A DNA stretch of 38,394 bases. Source: Frankiaceae bacterium. GTDB lineage: Bacteria > Actinomycetota > Actinomycetes > BP-191. The stretch lies in the NCBI GenBank assembly GCA_035556555.1, contig DATMES010000064.1, positions 1 to 38,394 of the forward strand, written 5' to 3'. The translations under genes and the position numbers were made by a program. The stretch's first letter is position 1; each line of letters starts with the position of its first letter. Positions 8,027-14,916 of the stretch are shown here, in pieces. The notes under the pieces were generated by a model, which was not told the origin of the DNA, did no database searches, and saw nothing but the letters and a program-made list of their open reading frames with translations.

Positions 8027-8554
8027 CTACCGCAGCGTGTCCGGGAACACCGCCATGTGGAGCAGGTCGTGCCACTCCCCGCGCTTCCAGAACGCCCGGC
8101 GCTGCAGCCCTTCGTGGGCGAAGCCGGCGCGCTCGTACGTCCGCACCGCCGGGTTGTGCGGGAACACCGTCAGCGACACCCGCGCGAGGTTCATCCGCTC
8201 GAACCCGAACCGGCAGAGCGTGCGTACGGCGTCGATGCCGTACCCCTTCCCGCGGTACGCCGCGTCGCCGACGAACACCGCCAGCTCGGCGTGCCGGTGC
8301 CGCGCCGACACCGCGTGCAGCCCGCACCAGCCGATCGGCGTGCCCGTCGCGCGGTCGAGCAGGATGAACGACGGCTCGGTGTACGACGGCGTCGGCGCGC
8401 TCGCGAGCCGCTGCGCCAGCAGCTCCGGCGGCAGCGGCGGGTAGACGCGGTCCCACCAGCGCATCGTCTCGGGGTCGGACTGCCAGGCGTGCAGGTACGG
8501 CGCGTCCTCCGGCTCGCGGGCGCGCAGCGCGACGAGGTCGCCGGCGTACGTCAT
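8027..8554 (-). CDS. GNAT family N-acetyltransferase (RimJ/RimL-like), fourth in the array
   Basis: This 175-aa protein transfers acetyl from acetyl-CoA to an amine; the acceptor is unknown. RGKGYGIDAVRTLCRF is the acetyl-CoA-binding motif A (R-x-x-G-x-G/A). It is followed by MNLARVSLTVFPHNPAVRTYERAGF, the motif B region of the RimJ/RimL type (given here as a block of two adjacent short motifs). The start is the ATG at 8554, which overlaps the upstream GNAT stop as ATGA and follows GGAGAG. A longer frame to 8614 lies inside the upstream gene. It is the last of four coupled paralogs. Confidence 0.9.
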   Translation of the reverse strand: MTYAGDLVALRAREPEDAPYLHAWQSDPETMRWWDRVYPPLPPELLAQRLASAPTPSYTEPSFILLDRATGTPIGWCGLHAVSARHRHAELAVFVGDAAYRGKGYGIDAVRTLCRFGFERMNLARVSLTVFPHNPAVRTYERAGFAHEGLQRRAFWKRGEWHDLLHMAVFPDTLR

Positions 8555-9051
8555 CGCAGCTCTCCCGCCAGCAGGCCCATGAGGTACTCGTCCCGCCACG
8601 CGCCGTCGATCCACAGCGCGCGCCGGCGGTGCACCTCGCGGTGGAAGCCGAGACCCTCGTAGAGGTGCAGCGCGGCCTCGTGCCCGGCGATGACCTCGAG
8701 CTCGACCTTCGCGAGGTTCATGTCGTCGAACGCGAAGCGGCAGAGCGTCCGTACGACGTCGGTGCCGTAGCCGCGGCCCCGGTACGCGCCGTCGCCGATG
8801 ACGACGAACAGCATCGCGTGGCGGTGCTCCGGGCTGCCGCCGCTGAGCCCCGCCGTGCCGATCGGGGTGCCGGTCTCGGTGTCGTCGACGGTGAGCCGCA
8901 CGTCGCCGTACGCCATCGGCTCCGCCGGCACGTCGTACGTCCCCACGTCGATGAGCCAGCGCGCCGTCTCGGGGTCGGCGTACCAGCGCTTCGCGTGCTC
9001 GACGTCGTCCGGCCGTCTCGCGCGCAGCGTCACCTTCTCGCCGCGGATCAC
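8551..9051 (-). CDS. GNAT family N-acetyltransferase, third in the array
   Basis: This 166-aa protein resembles its neighbours. It opens with an N-terminal strand (VTLRARRPDDVEHAKRW), then has the acetyl-CoA loop RGRGYGTDVVRTLCRF and the motif-B stretch MNLAKVELEVIAGHEAALH. The start is a GTG at 9051 forming a GTGA overlap with the stop of the upstream GNAT; the much longer frame to 9648 has no GNAT content at its N-terminus. The C-terminus LLAGELR closely matches LLEGELR of the first array member, and the junction to the next gene contains GAGCTGCGATGA, as does the junction at 9572. This supports tandem duplication. Confidence 0.88.
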   Translation of the reverse strand: MIRGEKVTLRARRPDDVEHAKRWYADPETARWLIDVGTYDVPAEPMAYGDVRLTVDDTETGTPIGTAGLSGGSPEHRHAMLFVVIGDGAYRGRGYGTDVVRTLCRFAFDDMNLAKVELEVIAGHEAALHLYEGLGFHREVHRRRALWIDGAWRDEYLMGLLAGELR

Positions 9052-9572
9052 GGCGCCGCCTCGTCCGCGAGCAGGCCCATGAGCAGGCAGTCGTGCCAGC
9101 GGCCGTGCTTGAACCACCGGTCGCGCGCGACGCCCTCGCGGACGAAGCCGGCCTTCTCGTACGCCCGGATCGCGGCGGCGTTCTCCGTGAACACCCAGAG
9201 GTGCACGCGGTGCAGGCCGAGCGTGCGGAAGGCGTACCGGCAGATCGTCCTCGTGGCGTCGGTGCCGAAGCCGAGGTTCCACGCCGACCGCTCGCCGATG
9301 ACGATGTCGAGCTCGCCCGCCCGGCTCTCCGGCGTGACGTCGCGCAGGGCGACGTAGCCGATGGTCTCGCCCGTGTCGCGTCGGTCGATGGCGAAGCGCG
9401 GGTTGGCGAACGTGCTGTCCTCCGCGCCCCGCAGCCGCGTCTCGATGGCCGTGAGCGACGGCGGGTAGCGAAAGCCGGTGTAGCGCGTGACGTCGGGGTC
9501 CTGGAACCACCGGTGCTGCGCCGCCGCGTCCCCGGGGTCCATCGGGCGCAGCGTGACCAGGTCGCCGTTCAT
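9048..9572 (-). CDS. GNAT family N-acetyltransferase, second in the array
   Basis: This 174-aa GNAT acyltransferase of the RimJ/RimL type has LVTLRPMDPGDAAAQHRW at the N-terminus. Its acetyl-CoA-binding segment, NLGFGTDATRTICRYAF, is less canonical than in the other three (the usual R-G-x-G-Y is replaced by N-L-G-F-G). It ends with LLADEAAP rather than the GELR seen in the first and third members, so it appears to be the most diverged array member. The ATG at 9572 overlaps the upstream stop (ATGA). The substrate is unknown. Confidence 0.88.
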   Translation of the reverse strand: MNGDLVTLRPMDPGDAAAQHRWFQDPDVTRYTGFRYPPSLTAIETRLRGAEDSTFANPRFAIDRRDTGETIGYVALRDVTPESRAGELDIVIGERSAWNLGFGTDATRTICRYAFRTLGLHRVHLWVFTENAAAIRAYEKAGFVREGVARDRWFKHGRWHDCLLMGLLADEAAP

Positions 9573-10093
9573 CGCAGCTCGCCTTCGAGCAGGGACATGT
9601 AGACGTCGTCGTAGTACCTGCCGTCGCCCCAGTGCGCCTGGCGCGCAACCGCCTCGCGGACGAAGCCGGCGCGCTCGTACGCCTTGATGGCGTACGCGTG
9701 GTGGGCGAAGACGAGCAGCTCGATGCGGTGCAGGTTCATCTCCTCGAACCCGAACCGGCACAGCGTGCGGACGGTGTCGGTGCCGTACCCCTTGCCCCAC
9801 TGGGTCCTGTCGACGAGCGCGACGCCGAGCTCCGCGGAGCGGTTCTCCGGGGCGTTGGTGCCGTACAGCCCGCAGGTCCCGAGCAGGGTGCCGTCGAGGG
9901 TCTCGACGGCGAAGTGCGCGCCGGCGTACGACGGCACAGCGCCGCGCTCCACCCACTCGCGCTCGGTGCGCCGCGACACCGGATAGCGGACGCCGAGACC
10001 GGCCGTGGCCTCGGTGTCGTTGAACCACTCGTAGAACGACTCCGCGTCCGCCGGCTCCGGCGCGCGGAGCCGGACGAGCGCTCCTGGGACCAT
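9569..10093 (-). CDS. GNAT family N-acetyltransferase, first in the array
   Basis: This 174-aa GNAT protein leads the four-gene array. LVRLRAPEPADAESFYEW starts the fold, WGKGYGTDTVRTLCRFGF is the acetyl-CoA loop, and MNLHRIELLVFAHHAYAI is motif B. The ATG at 10093 was chosen because TAGTCT lies exactly 7 bases upstream, which fits leaderless initiation, and because the frame beyond it runs into the divergent gene. The four paralogs differ mainly in the loop after the first strand, where acceptor specificity usually resides. Confidence 0.9.
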   Translation of the reverse strand: MVPGALVRLRAPEPADAESFYEWFNDTEATAGLGVRYPVSRRTEREWVERGAVPSYAGAHFAVETLDGTLLGTCGLYGTNAPENRSAELGVALVDRTQWGKGYGTDTVRTLCRFGFEEMNLHRIELLVFAHHAYAIKAYERAGFVREAVARQAHWGDGRYYDDVYMSLLEGELR

Positions 10094-10100
10094 GCGCGGC

Positions 10101-10106
10101 AGACTA
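10101..10106 (-). promoter_or_regulatory. Candidate -10 box (TAGTCT) of the GNAT array
   Basis: On the minus strand TAGTCT is followed by 7 bases and then the ATG at 10093, the leaderless arrangement. The same short region must also serve the divergent gene at 10113; there, CAGACT (10100-10105, plus strand) lies 7 bases before the GTG and is a weaker match. Confidence 0.45.
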
Positions 10107-10112
10107 GTAGCC

Positions 10113-10445
10113 GTGGAGATCGAATGGGCGACCGTGCCGGACGTGGCCGAGGCACTCGGCGTCGAGGTGACCAAGGTGCGGCAGTTCCTCCGTGAGGGGA
10201 AGCTGCTGGCCGTGCGCGAGGGGGCGGACAAGCCGTTGCGCATCCCTGCGGCGTTCGTGCAGGACGGTGTCGTCGTCAAGCACCTGCCGGGCGTCATCAC
10301 GCTGCTGCGCGACGCGCGGTTCGGCGACGACGAGGCGGTGCGCTGGCTCTTCGAGGACGACGACCTGCCCGGGTCTCCGATCGAGGCGCTGCGCGCGAAC
10401 CGCGGCACCGAGGTCAAGCGCCGGGCGCAGGCGCTGGGCTTCTGA
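10113..10445 (+). CDS. Rv2175c-like DNA-binding protein
   Basis: This 110-aa protein looks like the Rv2175c family, small actinobacterial DNA-binding proteins; in M. tuberculosis Rv2175c is a substrate of the kinase PknL. The N-terminal winged-helix-like part reads TVPDVAEALGVEVTKVRQFL and is followed by the family's C-terminal helical domain (VKHLPGVITLLRDARF, then EDDDLPGSPIEALR). I chose the GTG at 10113; an in-frame ATG at 10092 would overlap the divergent GNAT start. Its stop overlaps the start of thiS (TGATG). No PknL-like kinase is in the window. Control of the thiamine genes behind it is possible but not shown. Confidence 0.85.
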   Translation: MEIEWATVPDVAEALGVEVTKVRQFLREGKLLAVREGADKPLRIPAAFVQDGVVVKHLPGVITLLRDARFGDDEAVRWLFEDDDLPGSPIEALRANRGTEVKRRAQALGF

Positions 10446-10645
10446 TGGACGTGCGGGTCAACGGCTCCGTCATGTCGCTGGCAGACGGGACGACGCTGCC
10501 TGCTCTGCTGGCTTCGCTGGGGCTCGGCACGGGCTGGGTCGTCGTGGAGCGCAACGGCGAGGCGCTGCTGCGGTCGGAGACCGAGCGCACCGTCCTCGCC
10601 GACGGCGACGTGCTGGAGATCGTGCGCGCGGTGGCCGGTGGCTGA
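10445..10645 (+). CDS. thiS: Sulfur carrier protein ThiS
   Basis: This is a 66-aa ubiquitin-like protein. It begins [15 protein letters not shown] and ends RAVAGG, the C-terminal Gly-Gly that is adenylated and converted to a thiocarboxylate to supply sulfur for the thiazole ring of thiamine. The length is typical. The ATG overlaps the stop of the Rv2175c-like gene and the 3' end overlaps thiE by 8 bases. ThiG and ThiF/MoeB-type partners are not in the window. Confidence 0.93.
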   Translation: MDVRVNGSVMSLADGTTLPALLASLGLGTGWVVVERNGEALLRSETERTVLADGDVLEIVRAVAGG

Positions 10646-11261
10646 CGCTCTTCGTGACGCCCGGCTCTACCTGTGCGTGGGGCGGCGGCCGGACATGGCG
10701 GAGTTCCTCGACGAGGTGCTGCCGAACGGCGTCGACGTCGTGCAGTTCCGCGAGAAGGGAGTCGAGGCGCGCGAGGAGCTGTCGTGGCTGTCGATCGTGC
10801 GCGAGGCGGCGGCGCGGCACGGGCGGCTGTTCGCGGTGAACGACCGTGCCGACGTCGCGCGCGCCGTCGAGGCCGACGTGCTGCACCTCGGCCAGGGCGA
10901 CCTGCCGGTGCCGCTCGCGCGTTCGATCGTCGGCGACGACATGGTGATCGGGCTGTCGTCGCACTCCGCTGCCGAGACCGGGGCGGCGGCCGTCGAACCC
11001 GGTGTGGACTACTTCTGCGCGGGCCCGACGTGGGTCACGCCGACGAAGCCGGGACGGCCCGCTGCCGGGCTGGACCTGCTCTCGTACGCGGCGTCGTTGG
11101 AGACGTCACGGCCGTGGTTCGCGATCGGCGGCATCGACCTGGACAACCTCGACCAGGTGCTCGCGACCGGCGCTCGGCGCGTCGTCGTGGTCCGGGCGCT
11201 CACGGAGGCCGCGGACCCCGGCGCCAGCGCCCGCGCGTTCGCCACCCGCCTCCGCCCCTGA
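10638..11261 (+). CDS. thiE: Thiamine-phosphate synthase ThiE
   Basis: ThiE joins the hydroxymethylpyrimidine diphosphate and thiazole phosphate moieties to form thiamine monophosphate in the cytoplasm. The 207-aa TIM-barrel protein shows the family's signatures: [51 protein letters not shown] and FAIGGI, in order. The start is a GTG at 10638 inside the last codons of thiS. I looked for a TPP riboswitch upstream of this operon, but only 19 bases separate it from the divergent gene, so there is no room for one. Confidence 0.95.
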   Translation: MADALRDARLYLCVGRRPDMAEFLDEVLPNGVDVVQFREKGVEAREELSWLSIVREAAARHGRLFAVNDRADVARAVEADVLHLGQGDLPVPLARSIVGDDMVIGLSSHSAAETGAAAVEPGVDYFCAGPTWVTPTKPGRPAAGLDLLSYAASLETSRPWFAIGGIDLDNLDQVLATGARRVVVVRALTEAADPGASARAFATRLRP

Positions 11262-11286
11262 CCCGCCCGCCCCCGGCAGAGCCCGC

Positions 11287-11365
11287 CGCAAGTTACTGGT
11301 GAGTAGCGGCTAGCCCCGCGCGGGAACTGGTGAACGGCGACGTCGCTACTCACCAGTAACTTGCG
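11287..11365. terminator. Perfect 22-bp inverted repeat between thiE and the lipoprotein gene
   Basis: Arms at 11287-11308 and 11344-11365 are exact reverse complements with a 35-base loop. The loop holds GAACTGGTGAACGGCGACG, a partial direct copy of the left arm. It sits between convergent genes and has no T-run. A related sequence occurs at 37561-37636. It probably acts as a terminator and belongs to a repeated intergenic family. Confidence 0.65.
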
Positions 11366-11394
11366 TCCCGGCGCGGGCGGGGCCGGGCTGCGCG

Positions 11395-12291
11395 TCAGAG
11401 GGCGGCGGAGACGAGCTGGTCGACCTCGGAGGTCGCGTACGCGCCGGAGATGCGCGCGGTCACGACGCCCTTCTTGTCGATGACGTACAGCCACGGCTCG
11501 GACTCGAACTTGAACGCCTTCAGCGGCGGCGCCATCTTGCCGTCGGTCGGGTTGCTGGCGCCGACGTACGCCTCGACGTGGATGAAGTTCGCCTTGCCCG
11601 CGTGCTTCTTCGCGACGCCCTGGAGGATCTCGACGTCGGGTCCGCAGAGCTCGGTCTGGCAGAACGCCGGCGCCGCGAACACGATCACGGTCGGCTTCCC
11701 CGACTTCAACGCCGCGTCGAGCGAGATGGCGTGCATGGTGCACGGCTTGGGGCGGCGCGAGCAGAGCGGCTTCGCGCCCGCCGGCTTCGCCGCGGTGGGC
11801 GTGGCGATCGACGGCACCTTCTCGCCGACGACCGGTGCCGGCGAGTCCTTCTTGACGGTCACCTTGGTGCCGCCGCGCAGCGCGCCCGCCTTCGTCTCCG
11901 CGACGATCGCGACGAAGTAGTCGCCGGCCGTCGGGAACGGCACCTGCGCGACGTACAGCCCCCTGTCGGCGAGCCCCGACTCGGTCAGCTCGACGGCGCC
12001 GACGGTCGCGGTGGGCGGCTTCGTCGGGTCGGCGCCGGCGTAGACGGTCGCCTTGGCGCCGCCGATCGGGCCGTCGGGGCCGATGAGGCCGAACGCGTAC
12101 CGCGACGACCCCTGCAGCAGCTCCGCCTCCGCATCGCCGATCTCGAGGCCCTGCGCGGCGTGCGGCCCGACGTCCTGGAGCGCGACGGGGCCGCTGGGCT
12201 GCGGGGTCGGGTCGGGCCCGCCGCCGCCCGACTTGCAGGCGGCGAGCAGGGGTACGGAGACGGCGGCGCGCAGGAGGTCACGACGGTTCAC
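11395..12291 (-). CDS. Tat-type lipoprotein with C-terminal thioredoxin-like domain
   Basis: This 298-aa protein begins with NRRDLLRAA (twin arginine) and a hydrophobic stretch ending in LLAAC, a lipobox, so it is probably exported folded and lipid-anchored. Residues up to about 160 form beta-rich domains. After a Pro/Ala linker, a thioredoxin-fold segment starts near VIVFAAPAFCQTELCGPDVE; the Cys residues are spaced C-x4-C rather than the usual C-x2-C, so a redox role is uncertain. The GTG at 12291 is favoured over an ATG at 12321 because TAGACT (12298-12303) lies 7 bases upstream, the leaderless pattern. Confidence 0.82.
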   Translation of the reverse strand: MNRRDLLRAAVSVPLLAACKSGGGGPDPTPQPSGPVALQDVGPHAAQGLEIGDAEAELLQGSSRYAFGLIGPDGPIGGAKATVYAGADPTKPPTATVGAVELTESGLADRGLYVAQVPFPTAGDYFVAIVAETKAGALRGGTKVTVKKDSPAPVVGEKVPSIATPTAAKPAGAKPLCSRRPKPCTMHAISLDAALKSGKPTVIVFAAPAFCQTELCGPDVEILQGVAKKHAGKANFIHVEAYVGASNPTDGKMAPPLKAFKFESEPWLYVIDKKGVVTARISGAYATSEVDQLVSAAL

Positions 12292-12297
12292 CAGCCC

Positions 12298-12303
12298 GAG
12301 TCT
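12298..12303 (-). promoter_or_regulatory. Candidate -10 box (TAGACT) of the thioredoxin-like lipoprotein gene
   Basis: On the minus strand TAGACT is followed by CGGGCTG and then the GTG at 12291. The 7-base gap and the lack of a Shine-Dalgarno sequence suggest a leaderless mRNA. Confidence 0.45.
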
Positions 12304-12319
12304 AGATAACGTCCCCCGC

Positions 12320-12625
12320 ATGGGCCGGGCGAGCTACCTCCTGCTCCTCGCGGCGTGCTTCCTCGGCACGCTGCCGCTGGAGTTCTTCTGGCACGCTCGC
12401 GTCTACCGCCGCCCCCTCCGCTGGCTCCTCGCCATCGCCCCGGTGGTCGTCGTCTTCGGCGGCTGGGACGTCTGGGCGATCGCCAACGACCACTGGACGT
12501 ACGACGCTGCCAAGACCTCCGGCGTCGTCCTCGGCAACCTGCCTCTCGAGGAGCTGCTGTTCTTCGTCGTCATCCCGACGTGCGCGCTGCTGACGTACGA
12601 GGCCGTGAAGCACGTGCGCCGGTGA
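12320..12625 (+). CDS. crtYc: Lycopene cyclase subunit CrtYc
   Basis: This 101-aa membrane protein forms half of the heterodimeric actinobacterial lycopene cyclase, which closes ionone rings at the ends of lycopene. Three hydrophobic helices are visible. Diagnostic stretches are LPLEFFWHARVYRR, GGWDVWAIANDHWTYD and LPLEELLFFVVIPTCALL; the Glu pair in PLEE is conserved in the family. The ATG at 12320 gives the usual length of about 100 aa. The stop overlaps the GTG of the second subunit. It diverges from the lipoprotein gene with only about 28 bases between starts. Confidence 0.92.
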   Translation: MGRASYLLLLAACFLGTLPLEFFWHARVYRRPLRWLLAIAPVVVVFGGWDVWAIANDHWTYDAAKTSGVVLGNLPLEELLFFVVIPTCALLTYEAVKHVRR

Positions 12626-12936
12626 CGTACCCCGCCCTCGCCCTGGTCGGGGTCGTCGTGACCGTGGTCCTCGACCTCGCCGTCGTACGGACCCGCCTCC
12701 TGTTGACCGCGAACTACTGGATCTCGTACGCCGTCGTCGTCTTCTTCCAGCTCGTCGTCAACGGCGTCCTGACGTGCAACGACATCGTCACCGGCTACCG
12801 CACGATCCTCGGCCCGCGCGTCGCGTGCGCGCCGGTGGAGGACCTGCTGTTCGGCTTCGCGATGGTCACGCAGACGCTGGTGTGGTGGGTCTGGCTCGGG
12901 CGTCGAGCAGCAGCACGACCACGCTCCAGAACGTGA
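12622..12936 (+). CDS. crtYd: Lycopene cyclase subunit CrtYd
   Basis: This is the second half of the split lycopene cyclase, 104 aa with three membrane helices. NYWISYAVVVFFQLVVNG, ILGPRVACAPVEDLLFGFAM and the trailing TLVWWVW are family stretches; the PVEDLLF segment mirrors PLEELLF of the partner subunit. It starts at a GTG in a GTGA overlap with crtYc, which suits equal production of both subunits. The last 71 bases overlap the 3' end of the convergent phosphatidyltransferase gene, where both strands code for Arg/Ala-rich tails. Confidence 0.92.
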   Translation: MTYPALALVGVVVTVVLDLAVVRTRLLLTANYWISYAVVVFFQLVVNGVLTCNDIVTGYRTILGPRVACAPVEDLLFGFAMVTQTLVWWVWLGRRAAARPRSRT

Positions 12937-13519
12937 GCCCCGCCAGCGCCCACGCGCCGACCGCCCAGAGCCACTTCCCGGCGAGAGCGGACACGATGCC
13001 GAGGAGAGCGATCGCGACGACGCGCTGCGGGCGTTCGCCCGGCGTGACGATCTGGTCGTCGGTCCAGCCGCACGCCTGGCAGCGCGCGCGCACGTACTCC
13101 AGCAGGAACGTCCCCGCGCCCGCCGCCACCAGCCCCCACCGCGTGGTGCCGCCGTCGATCCAGATCGCCGGACCGGCGAGCAGCACGACGTCGGTCAGCC
13201 GGTCCACCGCCGAGTCCCACACCGCCCCGAACCGCGTCTGCCGTCCGCCCAGCACTGCCACCGCGCCGTCGACCTGGTCGAGCAGCCCCGCGACGAGCAC
13301 GAGCAGCCCGGCGAGGAACGCCGCGCCTGTCGCGTACACAGGGAGAGTGACGGCGGCGACACAGAACCCCGCGACGGTGACGGCGTTGGGGTCGATGCCC
13401 GCCAGCGGTCGGGCGAGCGCGTACGGCAGCCGCAGGTACGACCGCAGGAAGCGGCCCATCCGTTCCGGCTCGAACGAGTGCCCCCGCGCCCACGCCGCGA
13501 GGTACTCGTCGTACGTCAT
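12866..13519 (-). CDS. CDP-alcohol phosphatidyltransferase family membrane protein
   Basis: Enzymes of this family move a phosphoalcohol from a CDP-alcohol to a lipid or sugar acceptor in the membrane. The 217-aa protein has an N-terminal tail, then several hydrophobic helices. The signature D-G-x2-A-R-x8-G-x3-D-x3-D is present with one change: DGAVAVLGGRQTRFGAVWD followed by SAVD, so the usual Arg after Ala is Val. All the Asp residues are kept. The start is ATG 13519 (or 13522, directly before it), 12 bases from the divergent GT2 gene. A role in modifying a carotenoid or glycolipid is an inference from the neighbours. Confidence 0.85.
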   Translation of the reverse strand: MTYDEYLAAWARGHSFEPERMGRFLRSYLRLPYALARPLAGIDPNAVTVAGFCVAAVTLPVYATGAAFLAGLLVLVAGLLDQVDGAVAVLGGRQTRFGAVWDSAVDRLTDVVLLAGPAIWIDGGTTRWGLVAAGAGTFLLEYVRARCQACGWTDDQIVTPGERPQRVVAIALLGIVSALAGKWLWAVGAWALAGLTFWSVVVLLLDARARPTTPASA

Positions 13520-13531
13520 CATGCCGAGATC

Positions 13532-14515
13532 GTGACACTGCGAGCGGCGCGCTGGGGCGCGTACGGCATGACGGCGTACGGCCTCCTCCGCATGGCCCGC
13601 GTCGCGCGCAACACCGCGCCACGGGTGGCGACGCCATGGACCGCCGACGTCGTCGCGATCGTTCCCGCGCGCGACGAGGCTCGCGGCATCGCAGACTGCG
13701 TGAACGCCCTGCGCGCCAACGGTCTCCGCGACGTCGTCGTCGTGGACGACGCCTCCTCCGACGACACGGCGGACCTCGCGCGGCAGGCGGGCGCGACGGT
13801 CGTCGGCGCGCCGCCGCTGCGCGCGGGACAGCGCGGTAAGGCGGCGGCGTGCCTTACGGGCGCGGGGACGACGAGGAGCGAGTGGCTGTGGTTCGTCGAC
13901 GCCGACGTGACGGTCGCGCCGGACGCGCTGAGCCGCCTCCTCGCCGTCGCCGACGAGAGCGGCGCGTCGCTCGTCTCGGCACTGGGCCGCGTCGCCACAC
14001 CGACGCCGGCCATGGCCTGGCTGCTGCCCGAGGTCGGCCTCACGCTGGCGCGGCGGGTGGACCTGGAGACGTTCGCCTCGGGTCAGTGCCTGCTGGTGCA
14101 CAGGGCGGCGTACGACGCCGTCGGCGGCCACGACGTCACCGCCGTCGCCGAGGACCTCGCGCTGGCTCGGGCGGTGACCCACCGCGGCTACGTCGTGCGC
14201 ACGGTCCTCGGCCCCGACCTCTACGAGACGCGGATGTACGCGACCCTCGGCGAGGCGTGGCGCGGGCTGGTCAAGAATGCCGCCGACGTCCGCCGGACTC
14301 CAAAGGTCGAGTACGCCTGGCTGGCCGCGACGCTGCTCGGCGGGCGGAGGGCGTACGCCATGAACGTCGTCGTCAGCGCCGGCGGCCGCCTCGTCGCGCG
14401 CCAGCCGCTCTGGCCCGCCGCGGCCGCGCCGATAGCGGAGCTATGGCTGATCGCGAACTGGTGGCGTTCGCGCCGCCGACCGCCGGTCGCCTGGAAGGGC
14501 CGACCGGTCTGGTAG
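13532..14515 (+). CDS. Family 2 glycosyltransferase, possibly carotenoid-linked
   Basis: This 327-aa GT-A fold enzyme shows VVVVDDASSDDTADLA for nucleotide-sugar binding, WFVDADVTV as the DxD metal site and EDLALARAV for the catalytic Asp region; no Q-x2-R-W is seen. It has hydrophobic segments near both ends, so it is likely membrane-associated. It resembles CrtQ-type glycosyltransferases in general layout. Because crtYc/crtYd lie next door, glycosylation of a carotenoid end group is a reasonable guess, but other lipid acceptors fit. The GTG at 13532 was used; the ATG at 13568 is the alternative. Confidence 0.85.
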   Translation: MTLRAARWGAYGMTAYGLLRMARVARNTAPRVATPWTADVVAIVPARDEARGIADCVNALRANGLRDVVVVDDASSDDTADLARQAGATVVGAPPLRAGQRGKAAACLTGAGTTRSEWLWFVDADVTVAPDALSRLLAVADESGASLVSALGRVATPTPAMAWLLPEVGLTLARRVDLETFASGQCLLVHRAAYDAVGGHDVTAVAEDLALARAVTHRGYVVRTVLGPDLYETRMYATLGEAWRGLVKNAADVRRTPKVEYAWLAATLLGGRRAYAMNVVVSAGGRLVARQPLWPAAAAPIAELWLIANWWRSRRRPPVAWKGRPVW

Positions 14516-14621
14516 CGCTCGGCGAAACAGGCTGGCTGGTCACCGCGAGCGCCACGTCGCGTTCCCGTGACCACCCCCGGGGGATTCGGGGTGCGCATTG
14601 CTTCTTTTCCCCGCACGGGGT

Positions 14622-14855
14622 GCAACCCGGAGCCTTTTCCATCCTGGCTCGCGCTGGGCCTGGATCGTGCTGGCAGGAGCCCCTTCGGCGCTGGACCACC
14701 ACAAGAACGCCGGTCGACCCCGGACGAGCGGCGCCCGCGCACCCGCATCGGCCCAACCCTGCGGCCCAGCAGCCGGTCTCCCGCGTAGTGATCTTCAAAG
14801 AACGACTGAGGCCGGCGCCCACCACGCCGTCAGAATGGAAAAGGCTCCCGGTTGC
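14622..14855. repeat. 234-bp element bounded by 25-bp near-perfect inverted repeats, in a gene-free gap
   Basis: The 401 bases from 14516 to 14916 hold no convincing gene. Within them, 14622-14646 and 14831-14855 are reverse complements at 23 of 25 positions, around 184 bases of interior. The arms contain GGAAAAGG, unusually A-rich for this window. I see no target-site duplication or transposase. It may be a small non-autonomous (MITE-like) element or a long regulatory stem. The gap lies between convergent genes. Confidence 0.5.
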
Positions 14856-14916
14856 GTACGTGACAGGCGGGGTCGTCACCGCAGGTGAGCACGGTTGGCG
14901 TCTCGCCAAGGCCTGT

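Noticed and set aside
10094-10112. TPP riboswitch before the thiS/thiE operon
   Set aside because: Only 19 bases lie between the divergent starts; no room for the aptamer.
14516-14916. Several overlapping reading frames of 70-180 codons on both strands
   Set aside because: They show no domain, codon bias or consistent start, and they mirror one another across the inverted repeat.
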